From NCBI GenBank assembly GCA_017521875.1, contig JAFXBH010000021.1, forward strand, positions 1-11,956: 11,956 bases of DNA, in the 5' to 3' direction. Positions 1 through 6,924 of this stretch are shown here, piece by piece (within the stretch, counting starts at the first letter, position 1; each line of letters begins with the position of its first letter). The stretch is from Oscillospiraceae bacterium. Its GTDB lineage: Bacteria; Bacillota; Clostridia; Oscillospirales; Oscillospiraceae. The position numbers and the translations under genes are program-made. A model generated the notes under the pieces. The model had not been told where the DNA came from. It worked only from the letters and a program-made list of their open reading frames with translations, and did no database searches.

Positions 1-323
1 AGAAGGTGCTGCTGGGCCGCGAAATCAAAGCCGGTCCCAATGTCATCGTCACCGCCTACCCTGTGCGTGGTCTGGACATCAACTCCTCCTACGCCATCTA
101 TAACCTGCTCAACGAACAGAAGAAGTCAGGAACAGCCGTCATTTTCGTAGGAGAGGATCTTGACGTGCTGATGGCGCTTTGCGACCGAATCATGGTCATC
201 GGCTCCGGTCGGGTTACCGGCCTTGTGGATGCCCGTACCGCCACAAAGGAAGAGATCGGCTTGCTGATGACAAAGACCGAGCCTATGGAAACCACCGGGG
301 AAGGAGGAAGCGACAATGGCTGA
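1..323 (+). CDS. Nucleoside/simple-sugar ABC importer, ATP-binding protein (C-terminal part, 5' end outside window)
   Basis: This is the 3' end of a gene that starts before the window. About 106 residues are visible, and the valine codon at 6 is internal. It reads like the end of the second nucleotide-binding domain of a double-ATPase of the BmpA/NupO (YufO) or RbsA-like type: residues ..VLLGREI after the signature, then a Walker B/D-loop stretch VTAYPVRGLDI, then VIFVGEDLDVLMALCDRIMVI in place of the H-loop. The Walker B Asp-Glu pair reads Ala-Tyr. As I recall, this position is also degenerate in the second domain of family members, so this half probably helps bind ATP without hydrolysing it. 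The stop codon overlaps the next gene by 8 bases, so it is translationally coupled to the two permeases. The substrate (nucleoside, or possibly another simple sugar) is inferred from the family; no binding-protein gene lies in the window. Confidence 0.88.
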   Translation, partial: KVLLGREIKAGPNVIVTAYPVRGLDINSSYAIYNLLNEQKKSGTAVIFVGEDLDVLMALCDRIMVIGSGRVTGLVDARTATKEEIGLLMTKTEPMETTGEGGSDNG

Positions 324-1431
324 TGTCCAAAAGAAGAATAGAGAGCCTCTGCTGCATATTGCCAAGCGGGATGATATGCCCTCAGGGAAAGCGTGGCTGG
401 TCCGTCTGGCAGCCATTGCCATCGGCCTGCTGCTGAGCGGTGTGGTTTCTGCGATTCTCACCGGCGCTTCTTTCTTTGAAGTGTATGAAATTATGGTTAC
501 CGGCGTGTTTGGCCGTATTTTCCGTGGTAAGACCACGATGTTGTGGCGTTTCCTGCAGAATACTGCCATTCTGTTGTGCCTGTCATTAGGCGTGACCCCT
601 GCGTTTAAAATGCGGTTTTGGAACTGCGGCGCAGAAGGCCAGGCACTGGTGGGCGGTTTGGCTGCCATGATCTGTATGATGAAGATCGGCGATGCAGTGC
701 CTTATCCTGTGCTGCTTCTGATCATTGTTGTGGCCAGTTTGGCAGCCGGTGCATTGTGGGGTTTGATTCCCGCTCTGTTCCACGCCAAGTATAAAACCAA
801 CGAGACACTGTTCACCCTGATGATGAACTATGTGGCCACCCAGATTGTTGCCTATTATGTGGTTTATAGCACCGCTGGCGACGGCTCCGGCATTATCAGA
901 CCGGTATCGACAGGTAATTTGCCTGTTCTGCTGGGAGAAAAGTACCTGCTGAATGTGCTGGTGGTATTGGTGCTGACCGTGATCGTGTATGTCTACCTGA
1001 AGTACAGCAAGCACGGCTATGAGATTGCGGTGGTAGGCGAAAGCCAAAACACTGCCCGCTATGTGGGCATCAATGTTAAGAAAGTCATCATTCGTACAAT
1101 GGTGATTTCTGGCGCTGTCTGCGCCGTGGCCGGTATGCTGATGGTAGCCGGCACAGACCACTCCATTAACACCAATACTATGGGCGGCCAGGGCTTTACC
1201 GCCATTATGATCTCCTGGCTTGGCCAGTTCAATCCCTTTATTATGGCTGCTATGGCAGGTCTGGTCACCTTCCTGGAGACCGGCGCAGCCAAGGTTGCCG
1301 ACAGTTTCTTCCTGAACAGCGCCTATGCCGATATCGTATCCGGCATTGTGATTTTGTTCCTGGTGGGCTGTGAATTCTTTATCAAATACACGGTGAAATT
1401 CCGCCACAACAAGAAGGGAGGAAACCAGTAA
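316..1431 (+). CDS. ABC importer permease, BmpA/nucleoside type (NupP-like)
   Basis: Multi-pass inner-membrane permease of 371 aa in the branched-chain/simple-sugar permease superfamily (BPD_transp_2 fold), likely one half of the translocation pore of a nucleoside importer. A charged cytoplasmic N-terminus (about residues 1-27) is followed by a first membrane segment near 28-48 and several more to the C-terminus. Family landmarks are FWNCGAEGQALVGG (101-114), where family members usually have N-x-G-x-E-G, and KTNETLFTLMMNYVA (160-174). The YVGINVKKVIIRT stretch in the second half resembles the cytoplasmic coupling loop. The start ATG at 316 lies inside the end of the ATPase gene, behind AAGGAGGAAG at 301-310. 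The stop TAA shares its last base with the ATG of the next permease (TAATG). Overlaps on both sides indicate one operon with coupled translation. Family call firm; substrate inferred. Confidence 0.9.
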   Translation: MADVQKKNREPLLHIAKRDDMPSGKAWLVRLAAIAIGLLLSGVVSAILTGASFFEVYEIMVTGVFGRIFRGKTTMLWRFLQNTAILLCLSLGVTPAFKMRFWNCGAEGQALVGGLAAMICMMKIGDAVPYPVLLLIIVVASLAAGALWGLIPALFHAKYKTNETLFTLMMNYVATQIVAYYVVYSTAGDGSGIIRPVSTGNLPVLLGEKYLLNVLVVLVLTVIVYVYLKYSKHGYEIAVVGESQNTARYVGINVKKVIIRTMVISGAVCAVAGMLMVAGTDHSINTNTMGGQGFTAIMISWLGQFNPFIMAAMAGLVTFLETGAAKVADSFFLNSAYADIVSGIVILFLVGCEFFIKYTVKFRHNKKGGNQ

Positions 1432-2447
1432 TGAGTTTTTGGAATATTCTGGTTGCGTATATCAGCAGTTCTATCCCTCTGGGCATTCCTCTTCTGTACG
1501 GTTCCACCGGTGAGATTGTGACGGAAAAGTCCGGCCATCTGAACCTGGGTATCCCCGGCATTATGTATGTGGGCGCTATTTCCGGTGTTATCGGCGCATT
1601 TTTATACGAGATGTCCTGCGGCAATGTAAAAGAGAATATGGTGCCTGCGTTGGCTATTCTCATTCCGCTTCTTTGCGCTATTTTGGGTTCTGTGCTGATG
1701 GGCCTGATCTACAGTTTCCTCACCGTCACGCTGCGGGCCAATCAGAATGTCACAGGTCTGGCGTTGACCACTTTCGGTATTGGCATCGGCAATTTCTTTG
1801 GTGGCTCTCTGACCAAGTTGGTGGATACCGACCTGCCCAACATTATCCTCACAAAGACCAGTGATTTCTTCTGCGTCAAACTGCCTTTTGCGGATAAACT
1901 GGGTTGGTTTGGACAGATTTTCCTGTCCCACGATTTTCTGACTTATACCGCTATCGTGATTGCCATCGTGGTGTCCGTAGTGCTGAACCGGACCCGGGTA
2001 GGCCTGAATCTGCGGGCCATCGGTGAGAATCCTGCTACCGCAGATGCCGCCGGTATCAATGTGATCCGCTATAAGTACCTGGCAACCTGCATTGGCAGCG
2101 CCATTGCCGGACTGGGCGGTTTGCAGTATGTAATGGCATACGCCAACGGCGTGTGGTCCAATAATGCTTTTGGTGACCGTGGCTGGATGGCCATTGCACT
2201 GGTTATCTTTGCGTTGTGGAGACCCACTATGGCGATTTTGGGCTCTTTCCTGTTTGGCGCGTTGTGTAACGTGTATAACTATGTACACCACTTCTTCAAA
2301 CTGGGACATACTGCCAACCGGGAATTGTTTAACTTACTTCCCTATGTGGTGACTCTGCTGGTGCTGATCATCACCAGTATGCGGAAAAAGCGGGAGCATC
2401 AGCCGCCCCAGAGTTTGGGACTTTCCTACTTCCGGGAGGACCGCTGA
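1431..2447 (+). CDS. ABC importer permease, BmpA/nucleoside type (NupQ-like)
   Basis: Second permease of the importer, 338 aa and strongly hydrophobic. It begins with a membrane segment and the landmark ITEKSGHLNLGIPGIM-like stretch (here VTEKSGHLNLGIPGIM, about residues 31-46), typical of NupQ/YufQ proteins. The segment LRANQNVTGLALTTFGIG follows, then a cytoplasmic loop NRTRVGLNLRAIGENPATADAAGIN, which is the EAA-like surface that would contact the ATPase. It should pair with the preceding permease as a heterodimer. The start ATG at 1431 overlaps the preceding TAA by one base and has AAGGGAGG at 1413-1420 upstream. It is the last gene of the operon, with a strong terminator 9 bases after the stop. 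The C-terminus is short, polar and basic. Nucleoside uptake is inferred from family resemblance; other simple sugars or purines are possible. Confidence 0.9.
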   Translation: MSFWNILVAYISSSIPLGIPLLYGSTGEIVTEKSGHLNLGIPGIMYVGAISGVIGAFLYEMSCGNVKENMVPALAILIPLLCAILGSVLMGLIYSFLTVTLRANQNVTGLALTTFGIGIGNFFGGSLTKLVDTDLPNIILTKTSDFFCVKLPFADKLGWFGQIFLSHDFLTYTAIVIAIVVSVVLNRTRVGLNLRAIGENPATADAAGINVIRYKYLATCIGSAIAGLGGLQYVMAYANGVWSNNAFGDRGWMAIALVIFALWRPTMAILGSFLFGALCNVYNYVHHFFKLGHTANRELFNLLPYVVTLLVLIITSMRKKREHQPPQSLGLSYFREDR

Positions 2448-2455
2448 ATATAAGA

Positions 2456-2490
2456 AAATCACCCGGTTTGATAGCCGGGTGATTTATTTT
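2456..2490 (+). terminator. Intrinsic terminator of the nucleoside-type ABC operon
   Basis: A perfect 11-bp inverted repeat (2456-2466 with 2475-2485) encloses an 8-base loop and is followed by a T-rich tail up to 2490. It starts 8 bases after the stop codon of the last permease and separates this operon from the lysine riboswitch promoter 30 bases further on. Confidence 0.93.
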
Positions 2491-2522
2491 ACCACTTTAT
2501 CGAAAAAAAGTAAAAATAGGGG

Positions 2523-2551
2523 TTGACAAATCGGTTTTGCGGTGGTAGCAT
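2523..2551 (+). promoter_or_regulatory. Promoter of the lysine-riboswitch operon
   Basis: A perfect TTGACA -35 box (2523-2528) is followed after 17 bases by TAGCAT (2546-2551), a 4/6 match to TATAAT. CATAAT at 2549-2554 is a better -10 match but at a poor 20-base spacing. Transcription would start near 2558-2560, just ahead of the riboswitch aptamer, which fits well. Confidence 0.75.
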
Positions 2552-2562
2552 AATCACAAATT

Positions 2563-2735
2563 GAATCGCTTGAGATAGAGGCGCGGGATTCATCAGTACC
2601 GTATTGCAAGGCCAGGTAGCCGTGAACGGGAAAGGGGATACCGCCGAAGCAGGAAATCTTGCCTGAGGTTTCCCAGCTGGGTCGTCAGAGAATATCTGCC
2701 GGACTGTCACAAACTTTTGTGAAGCGCTATCGACT
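2563..2735 (+). promoter_or_regulatory. Lysine riboswitch (L box)
   Basis: The conserved core pieces of the lysine aptamer occur in order: GATAGAGGCGCGG (2574-2586), AGTA (2595-2598), GAAAGGGG (2630-2637), CGCCGAAGC (2642-2650), GCTGGG (2676-2681) and GGACTGTCAC (2701-2710). The pairing also fits: GATAG (2574-2578) with CTATC (2727-2731) for P1, GGAAA (2652-2656) with TTTCC (2669-2673) plus AGC/GCT for P3, CAGA (2686-2689) with TCTG (2695-2698) for P4, and the CACAA/TTGTG hairpin right after ACTGTC for P5. As read here, AAGCG (2722-2726) next to the 3' P1 strand can pair with CGCTT (2778-2782) of the terminator. That offers an antiterminator when lysine is absent; bound lysine would stabilise P1 and allow termination. 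The aptamer identity is a strong match from memory; the switching scheme is inference. It precedes a polar amino acid ABC importer. Confidence 0.92.
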
Positions 2736-2771
2736 GCAGTGGATTTCTATACTTTTGTATTGGTATTGCTG

Positions 2772-2805
2772 TTGGATCGCTTAACGAAAGCGGTCCAATT
2801 TTTTT
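2772..2805 (+). terminator. Riboswitch-controlled intrinsic terminator
   Basis: An 11-bp stem with one G-U pair (2772-2782 with 2788-2798) and a 5-base loop is followed directly by seven T residues (2799-2805). It lies after the lysine aptamer and 55 bases before the start codon of the binding-protein gene. This is the standard arrangement for transcription attenuation. Confidence 0.93.
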
Positions 2806-2859
2806 ATTTCAGGGCGGCCGCGGCCCGCGAGACAAAGGCGGCAAGAGAAAGGAAAGATT

Positions 2860-3699
2860 ATGAAGAGAATTATTTGTTTGACACTGGCACTGATGATGGT
2901 GGCGTTGTCCCTGGCTGCTTGCGGTAGCAAGGCCAAGACCGGTGTGGAAGACGGCGTTCTGACCGTCGGTATGGAATGTGCTTACGCTCCCTACAACTGG
3001 GCACAGACCGATGACTCTAACGGCGCTGTCCCCATCGCCAATGTTCCCGGCGCATACGCCAACGGCTACGATGTGATGATGGCCAAGAAGATCTGCGAAG
3101 CCAACGGCTGGCAGTTGGAAGTCAAGAAGTTGGACTGGGACTCCCTGGTACCTGCTGTGCAGACCGGCGAGATCGACTGCGCCATCGCTGGCCAGTCTAT
3201 GACCGCAGAGCGTGAAGAAATCGTTGACTTTGCAGGTCCCTACATTTATGCATCTATCGTCTGCCTGGTGAAGAACGATTCCCCTCTGGCCTCTGCTAAG
3301 GGTATCAGCGAACTGACCGGCACCTGCACCTCTCAGCGCGGCACCATCTGGTACGACACCTGCCTGCCTCAGGTCAAGGGCGCTACCATTCAGCCCGCTG
3401 CTGATGACGCCGGCGCAATGCTGCTGGCCGTCAGTTCCGGCACTTGCGACTTCGTATGTACCGATATGCCTACCGCTCAGGGCGCTGTGGTAACTTACCC
3501 CAACCTGAAGATTCTGGACTTCTCCAACAGTTCCGATGACTTCAGCGTTTCCGACGAAGAAGTAAACATCGGCATCTCCGTACAGCAAGGCAACAAGACC
3601 CTGCTGGACGCTATGAACAAGGTTTTGAGCCCCATGAATGCTAACGATTTCAACAACCTGATGGCACAGGCCGTTGCCATTCAGCCCATCGAAGGATAA
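2860..3699 (+). CDS. Amino acid ABC importer, substrate-binding lipoprotein (probable lysine)
   Basis: Extracellular solute-binding protein of family 3 (polar amino acids), 279 aa. It carries a lipoprotein signal peptide: basic MKR, hydrophobic core, and lipobox LAAC with Cys21 as the lipidated residue, so it is anchored on the outer face of the membrane. The first lobe starts at VLTVGMECAYAPYNW (33-47). A segment around 49-68, rich in Asp, Asn and Gly, is common in clostridial members as I recall. MTAEREEIVDFAGPY (114-128) holds Arg118, at the place of the carboxylate-binding Arg of HisJ/GlnH-type proteins. TDMPTA (201-206) probably supplies the Asp that contacts the ligand amino group. The ATG at 2860 follows AAAGGAAAG. 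It is the first gene after the lysine riboswitch and terminator, so lysine or a close analogue is the likely ligand. The family alone would not distinguish lysine from other polar amino acids. Confidence 0.9.
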   Translation: MKRIICLTLALMMVALSLAACGSKAKTGVEDGVLTVGMECAYAPYNWAQTDDSNGAVPIANVPGAYANGYDVMMAKKICEANGWQLEVKKLDWDSLVPAVQTGEIDCAIAGQSMTAEREEIVDFAGPYIYASIVCLVKNDSPLASAKGISELTGTCTSQRGTIWYDTCLPQVKGATIQPAADDAGAMLLAVSSGTCDFVCTDMPTAQGAVVTYPNLKILDFSNSSDDFSVSDEEVNIGISVQQGNKTLLDAMNKVLSPMNANDFNNLMAQAVAIQPIEG

Positions 3700-3707
3700 C
3701 ATTTCCC

Positions 3708-3735
3708 TATGCGGAAGCGGCAACGCTTCCGCATA
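3708..3735 (+). other. Intercistronic RNA hairpin with GNRA loop
   Basis: A perfect 12-bp stem (3708-3719 with 3724-3735) is closed by a GCAA tetraloop. It sits 9 bases after the stop of the binding-protein gene and 27 bases before the permease ATG. No U-run follows, so it is unlikely to be an efficient terminator. It more plausibly protects the upstream message from 3' exonucleases, giving more binding protein than membrane components. The structure is seen directly; the role is inferred. Confidence 0.85.
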
Positions 3736-3761
3736 TTGGCGTAATATAAAAGGAGTTCGTT

Positions 3762-4667
3762 ATGAACATATTTGCAAAACTGGGACAGGATATTGTCCGT
3801 TTGTGGAATGAATATGCAGGACTGTACCTGTCCGGCGTGTGGAATACCATCTCCCTGGCAGTGTTGTGTACTGCCGTGGGCTGCCTGATTGGTCTGCTGT
3901 GTGGCATCCTCAATACTATTCCCTTTACCAAGAACGATAATATTATTAAGCGGATCGTACTGCGTACCATTCGTATTATCAACCAGATCTATGTGGAAGT
4001 ATTCCGTGGCACACCTATGATCTTGCAGGCGGTTGTCATCTACTATGGCTTGCCTTACTTTACCAATTATGCCCTGCGGTTTTCCAATGTGTGGCTGTGC
4101 GCCTTTGTGGTGGTATCCGTCAATACCGGCGCGTATATGGCCGAATCCGTCCGTGGTGGTATCATCTCCATTGACCCCGGCCAGACCGAGGGTGCAAAGG
4201 CCATCGGCATGACCCACTGGCAGACCATGACCAATGTGATTCTGCCCCAGGCTCTGCGGAATATTTTACCCCAGATCGGCAACAACCTGATCATCAACAT
4301 CAAGGATACCTCCGTAATGAGCATCATCGGTTTTACCGAGTTCTTTGCCATTCATAAGAGCGTGGCCGGTACAACCTACCAGTATTTCCCCTCCGCAGCC
4401 ATTGAAATGGTAGGCTACCTGACAATGACCCTGATTGCATCTTTCCTGCTACGTATGTGGGAGAAGAAGATGGATGGCGCCGGCAGTTACAAACTGGTGG
4501 AAGTAGACAGCCTGACAATGTCTGCAGGCACCTATTCTCACCCGGATAAGGATACGCCCTTTGAAGAGCAAAGCCGGGAGTTTGCCACGGCAAGAGAACT
4601 GGAAAGGGAAAGCCGCGAGAGAAAAATACAGGAACTGCGTTACGGCAGAACGAAAGGAGATCGCTGA
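3762..4667 (+). CDS. Polar amino acid ABC importer permease (HisM/GlnP family, probable lysine)
   Basis: Inner-membrane permease of 301 aa in the polar amino acid (PAAT) family. Membrane segments are visible near residues 24-51, 87-103, 107-125 and 213-231. FRGTP (81-85) is a family landmark. The EAA coupling loop spans about 123-165 ([14 protein letters not shown] then [11 protein letters not shown].. and [10 protein letters not shown]), and [10 protein letters not shown] (181-190) is also typical. Usual members have about 220-240 residues. Here about 69 further residues (233-301) form a charged tail, with a Glu/Arg-rich end near 268-293 that may be helical or coiled. Only one permease gene is present, so the pore is probably a homodimer. 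The ATG at 3762 has AAAAGGAG (3748-3754) upstream. The stop lies one base before the ATPase start. Confidence 0.93.
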   Translation: MNIFAKLGQDIVRLWNEYAGLYLSGVWNTISLAVLCTAVGCLIGLLCGILNTIPFTKNDNIIKRIVLRTIRIINQIYVEVFRGTPMILQAVVIYYGLPYFTNYALRFSNVWLCAFVVVSVNTGAYMAESVRGGIISIDPGQTEGAKAIGMTHWQTMTNVILPQALRNILPQIGNNLIINIKDTSVMSIIGFTEFFAIHKSVAGTTYQYFPSAAIEMVGYLTMTLIASFLLRMWEKKMDGAGSYKLVEVDSLTMSAGTYSHPDKDTPFEEQSREFATARELERESRERKIQELRYGRTKGDR

Positions 4668-4668
4668 T

Positions 4669-5406
4669 ATGGAACAGATTTTGGAAGTCAAACATCTTAG
4701 CAAATCCTTCGGCAGCAATGTGGTCCTGCGGGATATTGATTTTTCCGTGTCCAAGGGCGATGTGATCTCCATCATCGGTGCGTCCGGCAGCGGTAAGTCC
4801 ACACTGCTGCGATGCATTAACCTGTTGGAAACGCCCACCCACGGTGAAATTTGGTACAACGGTGAAAATGTGGCAGACCGGAAGGTAAAGCCACACGAGT
4901 ACCGCAGCCATGTGGGTATGGTGTTTCAGTCCTTCAACCTGTTCAACAATATGTCTGTGCTGAAAAACTGTATGGTGGGCCAGATGAAGGTACTGGGCCG
5001 CAGCAAGGAAGAGGCACGAAAGACGGCTCTATACTACCTGCAGAAGGTGGGCATGGCGCCTTATATCAATGCCAAACCCCGGCAGATCTCCGGCGGCCAA
5101 AAGCAGCGTGTTGCCATTGCCAGAGCCTTGGCCATGAACCCGGAGGTGCTGCTGTTTGACGAGCCCACTTCCGCCCTTGACCCGGAAATGGTGGGCGAAG
5201 TGCTGACTGTTATGCAGCAACTTGCCCAAGAGGGTATGACCATGCTGGTAGTGACCCACGAGATGGCATTTGCCCGGGATGTAAGTACCCGTGTGGTCTA
5301 TATGAACGAGGGTATCATCTGCGAACAGGGTACGCCGGAAGAAGTTTTCGGCAATCCCCAGCGGCAGGAAACCAAGGACTTTCTGGCCCGTTTCAGAAAT
5401 ACGTAA
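4669..5406 (+). CDS. Polar amino acid ABC importer ATP-binding protein (GlnQ/HisP family, probable lysine)
   Basis: Cytoplasmic ATPase of 245 aa, the usual length for this family. All motifs are intact: Walker [10 protein letters not shown] (37-45), Q-loop Gln87 in VFQSFNLF, signature SGGQKQR (141-147), Walker B VLLFDE (160-165), D-loop SALD (168-171) and H-loop His197 in VVTHEM. The C-terminus [16 protein letters not shown] is typical of amino acid importers. I chose ATG 4669 because GAAAGGAG (4652-4659) precedes it and the protein then begins [15 protein letters not shown]. Reading frame remains open upstream to 4561, but that overlaps the permease tail and encodes nothing family-like. The gene starts one base after the permease stop, so the two are coupled. 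With the binding protein and permease it completes the riboswitch-controlled importer. Confidence 0.95.
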   Translation: MEQILEVKHLSKSFGSNVVLRDIDFSVSKGDVISIIGASGSGKSTLLRCINLLETPTHGEIWYNGENVADRKVKPHEYRSHVGMVFQSFNLFNNMSVLKNCMVGQMKVLGRSKEEARKTALYYLQKVGMAPYINAKPRQISGGQKQRVAIARALAMNPEVLLFDEPTSALDPEMVGEVLTVMQQLAQEGMTMLVVTHEMAFARDVSTRVVYMNEGIICEQGTPEEVFGNPQRQETKDFLARFRNT

Positions 5407-5432
5407 AAACTCAATAAAAATCCGAAAAAGCC

Positions 5433-5461
5433 TTGCAATTTCTAGAAAATGGCGTTATGAT
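5433..5461 (+). promoter_or_regulatory. Promoter of the MATE gene
   Basis: TTGCAA (5433-5438) and TATGAT (5456-5461) are separated by exactly 17 bases, with an A/T-rich spacer start. A transcript would begin near 5468, about 38 bases before the MATE start codon. No terminator hairpin is visible between the ATPase stop (5406) and this promoter. Confidence 0.7.
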
Positions 5462-5505
5462 AACCGCGACCAAGGAATGATTGACTTTGCTGCGAGGTGG
5501 AAGTT

Positions 5506-6873
5506 ATGTTTCGGAAAAATGTAAATATGCTTTCCGGATCGATCGTAAAGGGACTTTTGGCTATCGCATTCCCCATTATGATCATGAACGTTCTGCAATC
5601 CCTGTTCAATATCGTGGATATGACGGTGCTGAAACAGTACGATACCGACGGTATGTCGGTAGGTGCGGTAGGCGCTTGCAGTACACTGATTACCTTGATT
5701 TCCAATTTGGTAGTGGGTATTGCCACCGGTGCCAATGTGGTGGTGGCAAAACACCTGGGCAGAAGAGATACGTCCCACGCAGAAAAGGCTGCCGGCACAG
5801 CCATTGCCGTGGCTATTACAGCGGGATTGATCCTTACAGTTATGGGTGTCAGTTGTGCTAAGGTGTTCTTGCGGTGGATGAACTGCCCGGAAGAACTTTT
5901 ATCCCGGGCGGTGTTGTATTTCCGGCTGTACTTTACCGGCATCCCGATTCTGATGGTCTATAACTTCTGTTCCGCCATTCTCCGGTCCTCCGGTAATTCC
6001 GGATCCATTATGGTGATCTCTATCACCGGTGGTGCAGTGAAGATTGTGTCTTCCTACCTGTTTGTGGCGGTGTTCCGTATGGGAATCCCCGGTGTGGCGT
6101 TTGCGACGATTATTTCTTGGTTGGTGTATCTGCTGATGGGAATTCGCGCTTTGACCCGCAAGGACAGTGTCGTGAGAATCCGGCTAAAGAATATCCGCTT
6201 TGTCAAACGGGAAATCCGGGACACACTGCACATCGGCATACCTACCGGCTTGCAGATGGGTCTGTATGCCTTTGCCAATGTGGTGATCGCTGCCACAGTG
6301 AACTCCTTTGGCCCTGCGGCTACTACGGGTATCTCCATCGCCAATACCTTTGACTTTATTATGTATAATCTGAGCAATGCTACCTCCCTGGCGGTCCTGC
6401 CCTATGTGAGCCAAAATATTGGCGCCGGCAATGTAAAACGGGCCACCCAGTCGGTATGGAGAGGTATCGGGATTACGGTGTGTATCGGTGCGTTTTTTGG
6501 CGCTCTGTTTGCTATCTTCTCCCGGGAGTTGTCCGGTATTATGTCCGACGACCCGGTGGTGATTGAATATTCCCACCAGAAGATGGTGATTATTTCCAGC
6601 ACATACTTTATCTGCGGTATCAACGATATATTCTGCGCGGCGTTGCGGGGTATGAACAGACCTTCTGTACCGACTATTGCTACATTAGTCTATATGTGCG
6701 CATTCCGCTTCTTCTGGGTATATGTGATCTTCCCGCTGGTTCCCAACCTGACATTCTTGTATTTGGTATGGCCCATCGGCTGGGTTCTATCCATTGCTAC
6801 CTTGCTGATCGTGTATTTCCCCACAGTCAGAAAGCAAAAACTGGAGCATCCGGAAGTGCCGGCTACTACTTAA
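5506..6873 (+). CDS. MATE family multidrug/metabolite efflux transporter
   Basis: Integral membrane antiporter of 455 aa, the normal length for the MATE family (12 membrane helices in two homologous halves). The N-terminus MFRKNVNMLSGSIVKGLLAIAFPIM has the usual short basic lead before helix 1. Further landmarks are VVGIATGANVVVAKHLGRRD in the first half, the matching SIANTFDFIMYNLSNATSLAVLPYVSQNIGAGNVKRA stretch in the second half, and FCSAILRSSGNSG, equivalent to the family's LRA.GD loop. It should export cationic or other small compounds using a Na+ or H+ gradient; the substrate cannot be read from sequence. ATG 5506 is preferred because GAGGTGG (5494-5500) sits just upstream; a GTG at 5497 lies inside that site. 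It has its own promoter, but read-through from the lysine operon is possible. A strong terminator follows. Confidence 0.92.
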   Translation: MFRKNVNMLSGSIVKGLLAIAFPIMIMNVLQSLFNIVDMTVLKQYDTDGMSVGAVGACSTLITLISNLVVGIATGANVVVAKHLGRRDTSHAEKAAGTAIAVAITAGLILTVMGVSCAKVFLRWMNCPEELLSRAVLYFRLYFTGIPILMVYNFCSAILRSSGNSGSIMVISITGGAVKIVSSYLFVAVFRMGIPGVAFATIISWLVYLLMGIRALTRKDSVVRIRLKNIRFVKREIRDTLHIGIPTGLQMGLYAFANVVIAATVNSFGPAATTGISIANTFDFIMYNLSNATSLAVLPYVSQNIGAGNVKRATQSVWRGIGITVCIGAFFGALFAIFSRELSGIMSDDPVVIEYSHQKMVIISSTYFICGINDIFCAALRGMNRPSVPTIATLVYMCAFRFFWVYVIFPLVPNLTFLYLVWPIGWVLSIATLLIVYFPTVRKQKLEHPEVPATT

Positions 6874-6878
6874 TCAAC

Positions 6879-6919
6879 AAAACAACCCCCTGTGTGATAT
6901 CACACAGGGGGTTGTTTTT
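6879..6919. terminator. Bidirectional intrinsic terminator between convergent genes
   Basis: An 18-bp perfect inverted repeat (6879-6896 with 6901-6918) has an ATAT loop. The outer arm is A-rich on one side and T-rich on the other, so a U-tract follows the stem in both directions. It begins 6 bases after the MATE stop and ends 6 bases before the convergent SDR gene's stop, so it serves both transcripts. Confidence 0.95.
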
Positions 6920-6924
6920 GGAAA

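Noticed and set aside
586..1407. Long minus-strand open frame opposite the first permease
   Set aside because: Rich in His and Gln and lacking recognisable motifs, as expected for the complement of a hydrophobic membrane protein gene.
2739..2927. Short plus-strand open frame across the lysine terminator
   Set aside because: It runs through the terminator hairpin and overlaps the start of the lipoprotein gene in another frame, with no ribosome site.
3740..3761. Intercistronic hairpin at 3708-3735 read as a transcription terminator
   Set aside because: No U-run follows the stem, and the permease and ATPase genes downstream have no visible promoter of their own, so transcription must pass through.
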